In this document: positions 1 to 8,721 of the stretch, in pieces
Numbering within the stretch: position 1 is the first letter of the stretch
How the letters are laid out: every line of letters starts with the position of its first letter
Origin: Methylorubrum populi
GTDB lineage: Bacteria; Pseudomonadota; Alphaproteobacteria; Rhizobiales; Beijerinckiaceae
Assembly (NCBI RefSeq): GCF_002355515.1
Contig: NZ_AP014809.1
Coordinates: 4,984,501-5,048,500, forward strand
Reading direction: 5' to 3'
DNA length: 64,000 bases
Notes under the pieces: generated by a model
What the model was told of the DNA's origin: nothing
Seen by the model: the letters and a program-made list of their open reading frames with translations, nothing else
Databases searched by the model: none
Position numbers and translations under genes: made by a program

Positions 1-210
1 CGGGTCGAGGCCGGCGCCCAGGGCGAGCACAAGCTCGCCCGCGGCTACCGCCCGGTGCCGATGTACTCGGCCCACGACATCGCCGACCCGGCGCTGGCCC
101 GTGCCGTCGCCGATTACCTGAAGCGGGAGCGCCGCCACGTGCGCGCGGCCATCGCCGAGTACGAGGCGATGTCGCCCTTCCGCCGGACCTGCGAGGACGC
201 CAGCGAATGA
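1..210 (+). CDS. C-terminus of a GNAT/DUF482-type acyltransferase (partial)
   Basis: An open frame of 69 codons enters from the left edge and stops at 208-210. The visible part, with AQGEHKLARGYRPVPMYSAH followed by ADYLKRERRHV, resembles the C-terminal end of the DUF482/COG3146 family (GNAT-fold proteins often annotated as peptidogalycan biosynthesis proteins). The catalytic core lies outside the window, so the role is inferred from this short tail only. Its stop overlaps the start of the next gene (ATGA), so the two are probably cotranscribed and translationally coupled. Confidence 0.65.
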   Translation, partial: RVEAGAQGEHKLARGYRPVPMYSAHDIADPALARAVADYLKRERRHVRAAIAEYEAMSPFRRTCEDASE

Positions 211-1364
211 ACACGATCGACCGCATCCGTGAATACGCCGACGAGTTGACCGCCCTGCGGCGGGATCTCCACGCCCATCCCGAGATCGGCTTCGAGGAGG
301 TCCGCACCTCGGGGATCGTCGCCGAGCAGCTGGAGAAATTCGGGATCGAGGTGCATCGGGGGCTGGGCAAGACCGGCGTCGTCGGCGTGCTGCAGGGCCG
401 GCCGGGCTCCCGCCGGATCGGCCTGCGCGCCGACATGGATGCCCTGCCGATCACCGAGGAGACCAACCTCCCCTACCGCTCCACGGTGCCGGGGAAGATG
501 CATGCCTGCGGGCATGACGGGCACACCACCATGCTGATCGGCGCCGCCCGCTACCTCGCCGAGACCCGCGATTTCGACGGCACCGCCGTGTTCGTGTTCC
601 AGCCGGCAGAGGAGGGATTGGGCGGCGCCCGCGCGATGATCGCCGACGGTCTCTTCGAGAAGTTTCCGGTCGACGAGATCTACGCCATCCACAACGCGCC
701 GCACGGGCCGCACGGCGTGTTGCAGGTGAAGCCCGGCCCGATCATGGCGGCGGCCGACTTCTTCGACATCCGCATCACCGGCCGCGGCGCGCACGCGGCG
801 ATGCCGCACCAGGGCATCGACCCGATCGTGATCGCCACGGGGCTCGCCCAGGCGATGCAGTCGATCGTCAGCCGCAACAGCAACCCGCTCAAATCCGCCG
901 TGGTCTCGATCACCCAGATCCATGCGGGCGCGGCCTACAACGTCATCCCCGAGGGCGCGCACCTCGCCGGCACGGTGCGCACCTTCGACGCCGATCTGCG
1001 CAAGCTGATCGCGGGACGCATCCGCGAACTGGCGGCCGGTTTCGCGGCGGCCTACGACGCCACCATCGAGGTGGACCTGCGCGACGTGTTCTCGGTGCTC
1101 GACAACCATCCGGAGCAGGCGGCGGCCGCCGCCGAGATCGCGACCGAGCTGTTCGGCTCCGAGAAGGTCGAAGCCAACACCGTGCCGCGCATGGGCAGCG
1201 AGGACTTTGCCGACATGGTCGCGGCGGTGCCCGGTGCCTATGCCTGGCTCGGCGCGACGCCGGGGCCGGGCCTGCACAATGCGAGCTTCGACTTCGACGA
1301 CAGCCTGATCCCGCTCGGTGCCGCCTACCTGGCGCGGATGGTGGAGCGGCGCACGGCGGCTTGA
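207..1364 (+). CDS. M20-family amidohydrolase (hippurate/N-acyl-amino-acid hydrolase type)
   Basis: A 385-residue cytoplasmic metallo-hydrolase that removes acyl groups from N-acyl amino acids or related amides. Family motifs are present: DLHAHPEIGFEE at the N-terminus, RADMDALPITEE near residue 75, MHACGHDGHTTMLIGAA near 98, QPAEEG near 132, and MGSEDFA near 330 that closes the metal site. The lid/dimerisation domain (RGAHAAMPHQGIDPI) sits in the middle as usual. Length is normal for the M20D/hippuricase group. The start overlaps the previous stop by ATGA, and a strong hairpin follows the stop. The substrate cannot be told from sequence; indole-acetyl-amino-acid or hippurate hydrolases look alike. 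Confidence 0.92.
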   Translation: MNTIDRIREYADELTALRRDLHAHPEIGFEEVRTSGIVAEQLEKFGIEVHRGLGKTGVVGVLQGRPGSRRIGLRADMDALPITEETNLPYRSTVPGKMHACGHDGHTTMLIGAARYLAETRDFDGTAVFVFQPAEEGLGGARAMIADGLFEKFPVDEIYAIHNAPHGPHGVLQVKPGPIMAAADFFDIRITGRGAHAAMPHQGIDPIVIATGLAQAMQSIVSRNSNPLKSAVVSITQIHAGAAYNVIPEGAHLAGTVRTFDADLRKLIAGRIRELAAGFAAAYDATIEVDLRDVFSVLDNHPEQAAAAAEIATELFGSEKVEANTVPRMGSEDFADMVAAVPGAYAWLGATPGPGLHNASFDFDDSLIPLGAAYLARMVERRTAA

Positions 1365-1372
1365 CGAAGCTG

Positions 1373-1404
1373 AGCCCCTCTCCCCGCGTGCAGGGAGAGG
1401 GGCT
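1373..1404 (+). terminator. Hairpin after the amidohydrolase gene
   Basis: The arms at 1373-1384 (AGCCCCTCTCCC) and 1393-1404 (GGGAGAGGGGCT) are perfectly complementary over 12 bp with an 8-nt loop, 9 bases after the stop codon. There is no T-run, so it is either a terminator of the type common in high-GC genomes or an mRNA-stabilising hairpin. Confidence 0.65.
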
Positions 1405-1497
1405 TGCGACGGCATCGGGATTTGACCGCAAGAGACGGGATGCGCGCGCCGCGCCGGTCCGTCAGGATCGCCGCATCCCCGTCTCCCGGAGGAGTCC

Positions 1498-2583
1498 ATG
1501 CTTGCCGAATCCAAAACCCGCTTCCCCGACGCGGTGCCCCTGACCGAGGCCCGCATGCGCGCGGCCGTCCTCGCGCGCGATGCCGGCTTCGACGGGCGCT
1601 TCGTCTACGCGGTACGCTCCACGGGCGTGTATTGCCGGCCGGGCTGTCCGTCTCGGGCGGCGCGGCCGGAAAACCTGTCCTTCCACGCCGATCCTGCGCA
1701 AGCCGAGGCCGCGGGCTTCCGGCCCTGCCGACGCTGCCGGCCAAGTGAGCCGGCCTTGTTCGATCAGCAGGCCGAAAGAATCACCCGCGCCTGCCGGCTG
1801 ATCGAGGCGGCGCAGATGCCGCCCTCCCTCGACGCCCTGGCGCGGGCGGCGGGTCTGAGCCCGTTCCACTTCCACCGGACCTTCAAGGCCGTGACCGGGG
1901 TGACGCCGGCGGCCTACGCGCAGGCGCACCGCGCCGCCCGCGCCGCCGATAGCCTTGCGGAGGGCAAAAGCGTGACCGAGAGCGTCTACGCGGCGGGCTA
2001 CGGCGCGCCGAGCCGGTTCTACGCGGACGGTGCGGAGCGGCTCGGCATGAGCCCGTCGGCCTTCCGCAAGGGCGGCGCGGGCGAGCGGATCGCCTTCGCG
2101 ATCGACAGCTGTGCCCTGGGGCGGGTTCTGGTGGCCGCGACCGAGCGGGGGATCTGCGCGATCCTGCTCGGCGACGACGAGGAGGCGCTCCGGCGCGATC
2201 TCGCGGCGCGTTTCCCGAAGGCGGCGATCGTCGGCGGCGACGCGGCCTTCGCGGCGACGGTGGCCGCGGTCGTGCGCCTCGTCGAGGCACCGGTGTCCGC
2301 CTTCGACCTGCCGCTCGATATCGGCGGCACCGCCTTCCAGCAGCGGGTGTGGCAGGCCCTGCGCCGCATCCCGGCCGGCAGCACGGCGACCTACGCGGAT
2401 ATCGCCCGCGCCATCGGTGCGCCGGCCGCGGTGCGCGCCGTCGCCATGGCCTGCGGCGCCAACGCGCTCGCCGTGGCGATCCCCTGCCACCGGGTGGTGC
2501 GCTCGGACGGGGCGCTCTCGGGCTACCGCTGGGGGACGGCCCGCAAGGCGGCCCTTCTCGCCCGCGAGGGCGTGAAGCGCTAG
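1498..2583 (+). CDS. ada: Bifunctional Ada: DNA methylphosphotriester / O6-methylguanine methyltransferase and activator
   Basis: A 361-residue protein with the full Ada layout. It has an N-terminal zinc domain with four cysteines (YCRPGCPSR near residue 40, then CRRC near 77) that takes methyl groups from phosphotriesters, an AraC-type helix-turn-helix (about 95-180), and a C-terminal O6-alkylguanine transferase domain ending in the active site IPCHRVVRSDGALSGYRWG (about 325-345). Methylation of the N-terminal cysteine is known to turn Ada into an activator of its own regulon. The ATG has a GGAGGAG Shine-Dalgarno nearby. It stands alone here, with no alkA or alkB neighbour. Confidence 0.95.
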   Translation: MLAESKTRFPDAVPLTEARMRAAVLARDAGFDGRFVYAVRSTGVYCRPGCPSRAARPENLSFHADPAQAEAAGFRPCRRCRPSEPALFDQQAERITRACRLIEAAQMPPSLDALARAAGLSPFHFHRTFKAVTGVTPAAYAQAHRAARAADSLAEGKSVTESVYAAGYGAPSRFYADGAERLGMSPSAFRKGGAGERIAFAIDSCALGRVLVAATERGICAILLGDDEEALRRDLAARFPKAAIVGGDAAFAATVAAVVRLVEAPVSAFDLPLDIGGTAFQQRVWQALRRIPAGSTATYADIARAIGAPAAVRAVAMACGANALAVAIPCHRVVRSDGALSGYRWGTARKAALLAREGVKR

Positions 2584-2584
2584 G

Positions 2585-2684
2585 GCATCATCCCGAAAGG
2601 TGGTTTGCGGCTTTCGGAAAAAGATGATGCAAAAACAGATCCCTAGCGCATCGTGCTGGATCCGATATCCAGCACGATGCGCTA
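2585..2684. repeat. Composite interspersed palindromic repeat (Rhizobiales type)
   Basis: Two adjacent palindromes lie between the convergent ada and cation-efflux genes. The first has outer arms GCATCATC (2585-2592) and GATGATGC (2623-2630) with inner arms CCGAAAG/CTTTCGG. It matches the well-known Rhizobiales intergenic repeat whose core reads CCGAAAnnCGGTTTnC...TTTCGG. The second is an 18-bp perfect stem, 2644-2661 with 2667-2684, and a 5-nt loop. It probably also acts as a bidirectional terminator. Confidence 0.7.
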
Positions 2685-2689
2685 GGCGC

Positions 2690-3700
2690 TCACGCCGGCA
2701 CCGCCGAGCCGGGCGGGGCCGCGTCCGATCCCGTGGGCGCCGCGACCGGGGCACGCCCGGCGGCATCCGCTTTCCGCGACTGGATCTCGATGAAGACGCG
2801 GGTGACGTTGCGGCTTTTCGCCTTGATGCGCTGTTCCAGCCGGGCGACCGTCCGCTCGACCTCGCCCGCGGGCACGTCGTCGGCGAAGTCGAGGCTGAGG
2901 TTCACCAGGATGTCGGAGGGGCCGAGATGCTGCGTCAGCACCTCGTTGACGTGCTGCACGGCGCCCTCCTCCCGCACTGCCGCCCGGATCGTGCGCACCA
3001 CCTCCGGATCGGCGGCCTCGCCGATCAGCAGGCCGTGGGTCTCGATCATCAGGAAGATCGACATGCCGATCAGCACGAGGCCGATTCCGATCGAGGCCCA
3101 GCCGTCGAGCGCCGGCTTGTCGAGAAGGTGGGCCAGCACCACGCCGGTCATGGCGATGACGAGGCCGATCAGCGCGGCGACGTCCTCCACGAGGATGGTG
3201 TAGAGCGACGGATCCTTGCTTCGGTGGATCGCGGTGATCGCGCTGCGCTCGCCCTTCTCGGCCCAGAACGCCCTGACCGCGACGAGGCAGGAATACCCCT
3301 CCGCCAGGATCGCGAAGCCGAGGATCGAGACGTTGGTCCAGAAGCCGGACAGGTGAAAGCCGAACACGGTCGCGTCGGCGGCGGGCTCGGGATGCTCGAT
3401 CTTGTGCGCGCCCTCGTAGATCGCGAAGATGCCGCCGCCGAGGAAGATGAACAGGGCGACGATGAAGGCGTAGAAGTACACCTCGCGCCCGTAGCCGAAG
3501 GGGTGCTTGGCGTCCGCCGGCTTCTTCGCCCGCTTCAGCCCGACCAGCAGCAGGAGCTGGTTGGCGGTGTCCACCAGCGAGTGCGCGCCCTCGGCCAGCA
3601 TCGCCGTCGAGCCGGTGAGGAAGGCGCCGACGAACTTCGCCGCCGCGATGGCGAGGTTGGCGCCCGCCGCCGTGTAGATCGCACCCGTGCTCTCGGCCAT
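2690..3700 (-). CDS. Cation diffusion facilitator, ZnT9-like subfamily
   Basis: A 336-residue inner-membrane cation/proton antiporter. The first half has about six hydrophobic segments. The metal-site motif in the second helix reads AEGAHSLVDTANQ, and the fifth-helix region reads LVEDVAALIGLVIA, where acidic residues replace the usual HxxxD. This pattern and the segment GGGIFAIYEGAHKIEHPEP are typical of the SLC30A9-like branch. The C-terminal cytoplasmic domain (about 210-310) has the CDF beta-alpha fold (VNEVLTQHLGPSDILVNLSL). A tail of about 25 residues rich in Ala and Pro is likely disordered. Zinc is the best guess for substrate; other divalent metals are possible. Confidence 0.88.
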   Translation of the reverse strand: MAESTGAIYTAAGANLAIAAAKFVGAFLTGSTAMLAEGAHSLVDTANQLLLLVGLKRAKKPADAKHPFGYGREVYFYAFIVALFIFLGGGIFAIYEGAHKIEHPEPAADATVFGFHLSGFWTNVSILGFAILAEGYSCLVAVRAFWAEKGERSAITAIHRSKDPSLYTILVEDVAALIGLVIAMTGVVLAHLLDKPALDGWASIGIGLVLIGMSIFLMIETHGLLIGEAADPEVVRTIRAAVREEGAVQHVNEVLTQHLGPSDILVNLSLDFADDVPAGEVERTVARLEQRIKAKSRNVTRVFIEIQSRKADAAGRAPVAAPTGSDAAPPGSAVPA

Positions 3701-3831
3701 GTCCCGCTCCTGCGCGGCAGGCGCCCAGGCGCGCCGCCGTCACGGGGGCGACAACGCCGCCGGAGCGGCCGAGGTTGCTGCGAGGCGACGGCCCGTGCAA
3801 CCTGCCGCCCATCTCTGCGAGGAACCGTGCG

Positions 3832-4263
3832 ATGCCCCCCTACGATCCGGACAACATCTTCGGGAAGATCCTGCGCGGGGAGATCCCCTGCCACAAGGTC
3901 TACGAGGACGAGCACAGCCTCGCCTTCATGGACGTGATGCCCCAGGGGGAGGGCCATACCCTCGTCATCCCGAAGACGCCCTCGCGCGGGCTGCTCGACG
4001 CCGAGCCGCAGACGCTCGCGGCGCTGATCGCCACGGTGCAGCGGGTCGGACGCGCGGTGAAGGCGGCCTTCGACGCGGACGGGCTGACACTGTTCCAGTA
4101 CAACGAGCCGGCGGGCGGGCAGACGGTGTTCCACCTGCATTTCCACCTCGTGCCGCGGCACGACGGCGTGCCGCTGAAGCGCCACGAGGGCGGCATGGCC
4201 GACAACGCCGTGCTGGCCGAGCACGCCGCACGCATCCGCGGCTCGCTGGAGAACGCGGGCTGA
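3832..4263 (+). CDS. HIT-family nucleotide-binding hydrolase
   Basis: A 143-residue histidine-triad protein, probably hydrolysing adenosine phosphoramidates or similar nucleotide conjugates in the cytoplasm. It begins MPPYDPDNIFGKILRGEIPC, the classic HIT N-terminus, and carries the catalytic triad HLHFHLVPR near residue 100. An upstream in-frame start at 3775 would add 19 unrelated residues; the start at 3832 matches the family. It diverges from the cation efflux gene, whose start lies about 130 bp upstream. Confidence 0.92.
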   Translation: MPPYDPDNIFGKILRGEIPCHKVYEDEHSLAFMDVMPQGEGHTLVIPKTPSRGLLDAEPQTLAALIATVQRVGRAVKAAFDADGLTLFQYNEPAGGQTVFHLHFHLVPRHDGVPLKRHEGGMADNAVLAEHAARIRGSLENAG

Positions 4264-4306
4264 TCCGCGCGCTGCGGCGTCACGCCCTTCGGGGGCGGGC
4301 GTCGCA

Positions 4307-4714
4307 TCAGGCGAGCCGGGTTCCGTTCGCGACTCCGGTTCCCATGCTGGCGATGACGGCGCGCAGGCCGGCATTCTCGGCCTCCAGCTCGGCGATCCGG
4401 CGCAGCAGGATGGCGATCGACGGGTCGGTCGCCGAAACGGGCTCGGGCGAGGCGGGCTTGTGTGCTTCCGAGAACGCGACGCCCACCGCGTCGCCCCGGC
4501 GCCAGCGCAGGTTCGACCGCAGGGTCATCTCCTTCTGCGGGATATAGAGGTCGAACGATTCCGGCAGGGTGTTGGTCTCGCTCAGTTCCAGCCGCGCGCC
4601 CATCTCCGAGAAGTCGCGGATGAGGCAGTCCATGCTGGACGCCCCCTTGTTGAAGTGGATCCTTCCCTTGAGGAAGGTGCGCTTGCGAGCCTCCTGGCGC
4701 TTCTCGCTGATCAT
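4307..4714 (-). CDS. PilZ-domain protein
   Basis: A 135-residue protein from the ATG at 4714. The PilZ signature starts at once: RQEARKR near the N-terminus (an RxxxR-like motif that binds cyclic di-GMP in the family), then DCLIRDFSEMGARLEL (a variant of the D/NxSxxG motif). The last 35 residues form a predicted coiled coil (IAILLRRIAELEAENAGLRAV), suggesting self-association. Longer starts up to 4792 exist but add low-quality sequence. It may link c-di-GMP to motility or surface behaviour; no partner gene is nearby. Confidence 0.85.
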   Translation of the reverse strand: MISEKRQEARKRTFLKGRIHFNKGASSMDCLIRDFSEMGARLELSETNTLPESFDLYIPQKEMTLRSNLRWRRGDAVGVAFSEAHKPASPEPVSATDPSIAILLRRIAELEAENAGLRAVIASMGTGVANGTRLA

Positions 4715-4796
4715 GATCGGTCTCCGGCCCCTCCGACGGCCCGACTTGTCTGGCATGCCGGCCGTTAAGGAATGCTCGACGCGACCGCGCACCCAC

Positions 4797-5045
4797 TCAA
4801 GGTTCTTCGGCCGATCGCCGCTTCTCGCCCTCGTCGAGGCAGTGGAACAGGTAGAAGCCGTTGAAGCGCACGGCGGTCGCCGCGGCGCGATCGTCGAAGC
4901 CGGGAGGAGGGCTCGCGCTGCCGTCGATCCGGCCGCCGAAGGTCCAGCGGCGTCCGCCGACGAAGCGCGGCACGGCGCAACTCTCCGGGACGGCGCAGAA
5001 GAGCGCCTCCCCGCCCCGGCGCCGGAACAGGTTGTAGCTTCGCAT
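4797..5045 (-). CDS. Conserved hypothetical protein (82 aa)
   Basis: A short protein beginning MRSYNLFRRRGGEALFCAVP and containing GGRIDGSASPPPGFDDRAA. The start at 5045 gives a sensible N-terminus; an upstream in-frame ATG at 5069 adds eight residues. No known domain, signal peptide or membrane segment is visible. The composition and frame look coding, and the overlapping plus-strand frame is repetitive. It may be a lineage-specific Methylobacterium protein; that is a guess from style only. Confidence 0.55.
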   Translation of the reverse strand: MRSYNLFRRRGGEALFCAVPESCAVPRFVGGRRWTFGGRIDGSASPPPGFDDRAAATAVRFNGFYLFHCLDEGEKRRSAEEP

Positions 5046-5138
5046 CGGATCGCCTCCGCATCGCCGCACCCTCGAGCGAAGGGTTAACCCGACAATCGGT
5101 CCGGTTTGTGTCGATCGGCGCCGATCAGGCCGGGCCGA

Positions 5139-7055
5139 TCATGCCGGGACCGCATCGGATTCCGCCCGGCAATCCGGCTCGTCGGTCCGGGTCTCGCCGT
5201 CGGCCGCGGCGAGGCGGACGGCGTGGTTGATCACCGCCATGTGGGTGAAGCCCTGGGGCACGTTCCCGCGCTGCTCGCCCGATTCCGCGTCGATCTCCTC
5301 GGCGAACAGGCCGAGATCGTTGCCACGCGCCAGCAGCCGCTCGAACAGGGCGGTCGCCTCGCCGTTCCGGCCGGCCAGCGTAAGGCAGCCGACCCGCCAG
5401 AAGGCGCAGGCGGTGAAGGTCGCCTCGTCGCCCTCCAGCCCGTCGTCGATCCGGTAGCGGTAGAGGAGGTCGCCCGCGCCGAGATCCTCGCTGATTCGTT
5501 CGACGGTTCGGGCGACGCGCGGATCGTGCGCATCGAAGGCGTCGAACAGCACGGTGCGCAGCACCGCCGCGTCGAGGTCGTCCGCGCCGTAGGCCATGGT
5601 GTAGGCGCCGCGCGCGGGGTTCCAGCCGCGGGCGTGGTACTCCGCCCGGATCTCGGCGGCGGCCTGCTCCCACCGCTCGATCGTGGCCGGGTCGGCGAGG
5701 CGGTGCTTCGGATCGGAGCGGGCGATCTGCACGGCGCGGTCGAGGCCGACCCAGAGCATCGCCTTGGTGTGCAGGCTCTGGCGCTTCTCCGTCCGCATCT
5801 CCCACAGGCCGTGGTCGGGGGCGTGGCGGGCGCGCAGGATGTGGTCGGTGAGGTGTCCGAGGGCCTCGGGCAGGTGGTCGTTGACCTTGACCGGCGGGTC
5901 GTACTCCACCGCCTCCAGGTAGCCGTGGAGGGCCACCAGGAACTCGCCGTAGATGTCGTACTGATCCTGATCCGCCGCCGCGTTGCCGATCCGGACCGGG
6001 CTGACGCCGCGCCAGCCGCACAGGTGGTCGAGGGTCTCCTCCGGCGGCACTGCTCCGTCGAGGGCGTACATCAGATGAAGGTCGCGGCCCCGGCTCGCAT
6101 CGGCCTCGCGCAGGAAGCGCAGGAACTCGGCGGCCTCGCGGTCGTAGCCGAGATTGACGAAGGCGGTGACGGTGAAGCTCGCGTCCCGCATCCAGACGTA
6201 GCGGTAATCGTAGTTGCGGTTGCCCGGCACCGCCTCGGGCAGGCCGGCGGTGGCGGCGGCGACGATCCCGCCCGAGGGGCCGTGGGTCAGGAGCTTGAGG
6301 GTGAGCGCGCTGCGCAGGACCGCCTCGCGGTAGGGACCCTCGTAGGTGCAGCGGCCCGACCATTCCTCCCAATAGTCCCGCGTGGCGGCGAGCGAGGCGT
6401 CCACCGCGTCGGGGAGCGCCGCTCCCGCCGCGTGATCATCGCCGTCGCCGTGAGCGATCACGAGGTCGGCACGCCCCCCGGCCTCGAGCGCGAAGGTCCC
6501 CTCGGCGCCGTCGTCGCGCCGGGCGAGCGGGACGGCGCAGAGGGCGCGAAGGCTGTCGCCGCCGCCCTGGAAGCGGAGGCAGGCCTCGCCCCGCGCCACG
6601 ATCTCGGTCGGGGCGCGGGCATAGTCGAAGCTCGGGCGCAGCCGCCAACGGCCCGAGACGTGGCCGGACAGGCAGGCGAGTCTTCGAATCACCTGGGCCT
6701 GGGCACGGCCGTCCGGTCCCTCCTCCGGCACGGTTTCGGGCCGGTGAAGGGGCATGAAATCGGTGAGCACCGCCCGGCCGGTGGCGGTGACGAAGGTGGT
6801 CTCGAGGATGTTGGTTTCGGGCAGATAGCGGCGGGTGGTCTCGGTCAGGCCGTCGAGGACGAGGCGGCAGGAGCCGCCGCGCTCGCTGTCGAGCAGGGCC
6901 AGGAACACCGCCGGCCCGTCGTGCCGGGGCCAGCACAGCCAGTCGAGGGAACCGTCGCGGGCGATCAGGGCCGTGGTGCAGGTATCGCCGATCACGGCGT
7001 AGTCGGCGATGGGTCTGTCCGTCACGGTCGCTTCCGTCGAGTGGCGCCGCGCCAA
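5139..7055 (-). CDS. Glycoside hydrolase family 15 (glucoamylase/trehalase-like)
   Basis: A 638-residue protein with the bacterial GH15 layout: a small N-terminal beta domain (IADYAVIGDTCTTALIARDG, about 17-230) and an (alpha/alpha)6 barrel from about 235. The barrel holds the NYDYRYVWMRDASFT signature, a first catalytic glutamate in GLWEMRTEKRQSLHTKAM, and a second in FAEEIDAESGEQRGNVPQ. No signal peptide is seen, so it is probably cytoplasmic. In alphaproteobacteria such enzymes are often trehalases or act on alpha-glucans; the sequence does not decide between them. It is not in an obvious operon. Confidence 0.92.
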   Translation of the reverse strand: MARRHSTEATVTDRPIADYAVIGDTCTTALIARDGSLDWLCWPRHDGPAVFLALLDSERGGSCRLVLDGLTETTRRYLPETNILETTFVTATGRAVLTDFMPLHRPETVPEEGPDGRAQAQVIRRLACLSGHVSGRWRLRPSFDYARAPTEIVARGEACLRFQGGGDSLRALCAVPLARRDDGAEGTFALEAGGRADLVIAHGDGDDHAAGAALPDAVDASLAATRDYWEEWSGRCTYEGPYREAVLRSALTLKLLTHGPSGGIVAAATAGLPEAVPGNRNYDYRYVWMRDASFTVTAFVNLGYDREAAEFLRFLREADASRGRDLHLMYALDGAVPPEETLDHLCGWRGVSPVRIGNAAADQDQYDIYGEFLVALHGYLEAVEYDPPVKVNDHLPEALGHLTDHILRARHAPDHGLWEMRTEKRQSLHTKAMLWVGLDRAVQIARSDPKHRLADPATIERWEQAAAEIRAEYHARGWNPARGAYTMAYGADDLDAAVLRTVLFDAFDAHDPRVARTVERISEDLGAGDLLYRYRIDDGLEGDEATFTACAFWRVGCLTLAGRNGEATALFERLLARGNDLGLFAEEIDAESGEQRGNVPQGFTHMAVINHAVRLAAADGETRTDEPDCRAESDAVPA

Positions 7056-7133
7056 CGTTCCGTGATGCGCAGGGTTCGCCCCTGCGACATCAGGCGACGC
7101 GGTGCGCAGGCGTGGGAGGACCGGAGGCGCGGC

Positions 7134-7391
7134 TCAGTAGCGGCGTGCGCCGCGCATCAGACGGCGCGGATGGGTCTTGACCGAACGGTAGGCCCCCCGC
7201 GTGCCGTAGCCGCCGGGCCGGCGGTAGTTGCCGTTGTTGACGCCGGCGGTGCGGTCGTTGCCGGTGGCGGCCGCCGAAGGCGACAGGCCGCTGCCGGCAT
7301 TGCTGCTGGCGCCCTGCGCGGCGGCGGGGCCGGCCGCGAGGACGAACGCCGCGGCCAGGGCGAAGAGGCCGCTTCGAAGCGGATATGTCAT
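7134..7391 (-). CDS. Small secreted basic hypothetical protein
   Basis: An 85-residue protein with a clear signal peptide (SGLFALAAAFVLAAGPAAAQ, cleavage probably after AAAQ or AAA). The mature part is rich in Gly, Asn, Arg and Tyr (NNGNYRRPGGYGTRGAYRS), ends in RRLMRGARRY, and would be disordered and positively charged. No family recognised. The start at 7391 (MTYPLRSG) gives a normal signal peptide. Confidence 0.6.
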   Translation of the reverse strand: MTYPLRSGLFALAAAFVLAAGPAAAQGASSNAGSGLSPSAAATGNDRTAGVNNGNYRRPGGYGTRGAYRSVKTHPRRLMRGARRY

Positions 7392-7448
7392 GGTTCTCAA
7401 TCCTCTGAAAAAGGCCCCGAGAGGCTCCGTGAGAGGGCGAACCGCGGC

Positions 7449-8615
7449 CTAAGGGGCTTGTTCCCCGGCGATCCACGTGCCGAGCACCGACAGGTCGGTG
7501 GAGAGGGCGACGAGGTCCGCAGCCGAGCCGGGGGTAATCCGGCCGAGCCGGGCGTCGAGCCCGAGGAAGCGGGCCGGCGTCGATGAGGCCATGGCCAGGG
7601 CCTCATCGAGGGAGGCGCCGCCCCGGGTGCTCATGTGGCGCACGGCCTCGGCCATGGTGATCGCCGCGCCCGCCAGGGTGCCGTCCTCGCCGGTGAGGCG
7701 GTCGCCGGTAAGGAGGATGCGGCGGCCGAACAGGGTGAAGGACGCGTCCGCGCGGGTGTCGCCGACCGGCGGCATGGCGTCGCTCACCAGCATGAGCCGG
7801 TCATGCCCCTTGAGGCGCAGCGCCAGCCGGAGCTGGTCGTCGCCGACATGGTGGCCGTCGGCGATGATCCCGGCAAACGTCGCCGCTTCCGAGAGGGCGA
7901 CGCCGACCGCGCCGGTCTCGCGCGGGCCGATCTGCGACATCGCGTTGAACAGATGGGTGAAGCCGGTGAGCCCCTCCGCCATCGCCGCACGGATCGCGGG
8001 GCCCGCATCCGCCGTGTGCCCGGCGCAGACCCGCGCACCGCGGGCGACGAGGTCGGCCACCGCGCCGGCGGGCACCCGCTCCGGTGCCAGCGTCACCAGG
8101 GTGATGCCGCGCGGTCCCAATCCGGTCAGGAGCTCGGCGTCGCCGGGGCCGAACCCGGCGAGGCGGCCGGGATCGTGGATGCCGATCCGCTGCGGGCTCA
8201 GGAACGGCCCTTCGAGATGAATGCCGAGAATGCCGGGAACGCCCGCGGCGATCGCTGCCGCAACGCCCTCGATCGCCGCCCGGATCGCCGGCCTCGTGTC
8301 GGTGATGAGGGTCGGCAGCAGGGCGGTGGTGCCGCCACGCCGGTGCGCCGCCGCGATCCGGGCGATGCCTGCGACGCTGGAATCGTCGTTGAGGAGCACC
8401 CCGCCGCCGCCATTGACCTGAAGGTCGATGAAGCCCGGGGCCAGGATCGCGCCGGCCGGCAGCCGCACGAGGGGCAGGCCGGCGGGCGGATCGGTGGCGA
8501 CATCGGCGATCCGCCCCTCGCGCAGCACGACGACGCGGTCACGCATCATTCGCTCGCCATCGAAGACCCGCTCGGCGGCGAGCGCCTGATGATCCTGGGA
8601 TCGCAAAGGGGTCAC
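7449..8615 (-). CDS. nagA: N-acetylglucosamine-6-phosphate deacetylase
   Basis: An amidohydrolase of about 388 residues that converts GlcNAc-6-P to glucosamine-6-P and acetate. Motifs in order: APGFIDLQVNGGGGV (about 55), HLEGPFLSPQRIGIHDPG with the metal-binding Glu (about 125), ARVCAGHTADA (about 190), FTHLFNAMSQI (about 215), and MLVSDAMPPVG with the catalytic Asp (about 270). The GTG at 8615 is the best start by family length; the frame stays open to 8894 but that extension is low-complexity. It is the third gene of the murQ, SIS, nagA set. Confidence 0.9.
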   Translation of the reverse strand: MTPLRSQDHQALAAERVFDGERMMRDRVVVLREGRIADVATDPPAGLPLVRLPAGAILAPGFIDLQVNGGGGVLLNDDSSVAGIARIAAAHRRGGTTALLPTLITDTRPAIRAAIEGVAAAIAAGVPGILGIHLEGPFLSPQRIGIHDPGRLAGFGPGDAELLTGLGPRGITLVTLAPERVPAGAVADLVARGARVCAGHTADAGPAIRAAMAEGLTGFTHLFNAMSQIGPRETGAVGVALSEAATFAGIIADGHHVGDDQLRLALRLKGHDRLMLVSDAMPPVGDTRADASFTLFGRRILLTGDRLTGEDGTLAGAAITMAEAVRHMSTRGGASLDEALAMASSTPARFLGLDARLGRITPGSAADLVALSTDLSVLGTWIAGEQAP

Positions 8616-8721
8616 CCCTTCGGCGGGGCGGACAATGGGAGGTCCGGGCAGAGCCCTGGCCTCCCTCCAGGGCCCTGAGCTGGACCCGCGAAATGGCTCG
8701 CCCTTTCGAGATCCGGATTCA

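Noticed and set aside
5106..7586. 826-codon plus-strand open frame
   Set aside because: It is antisense to the GH15 gene and its translation is low-complexity, as usual in high-GC DNA.
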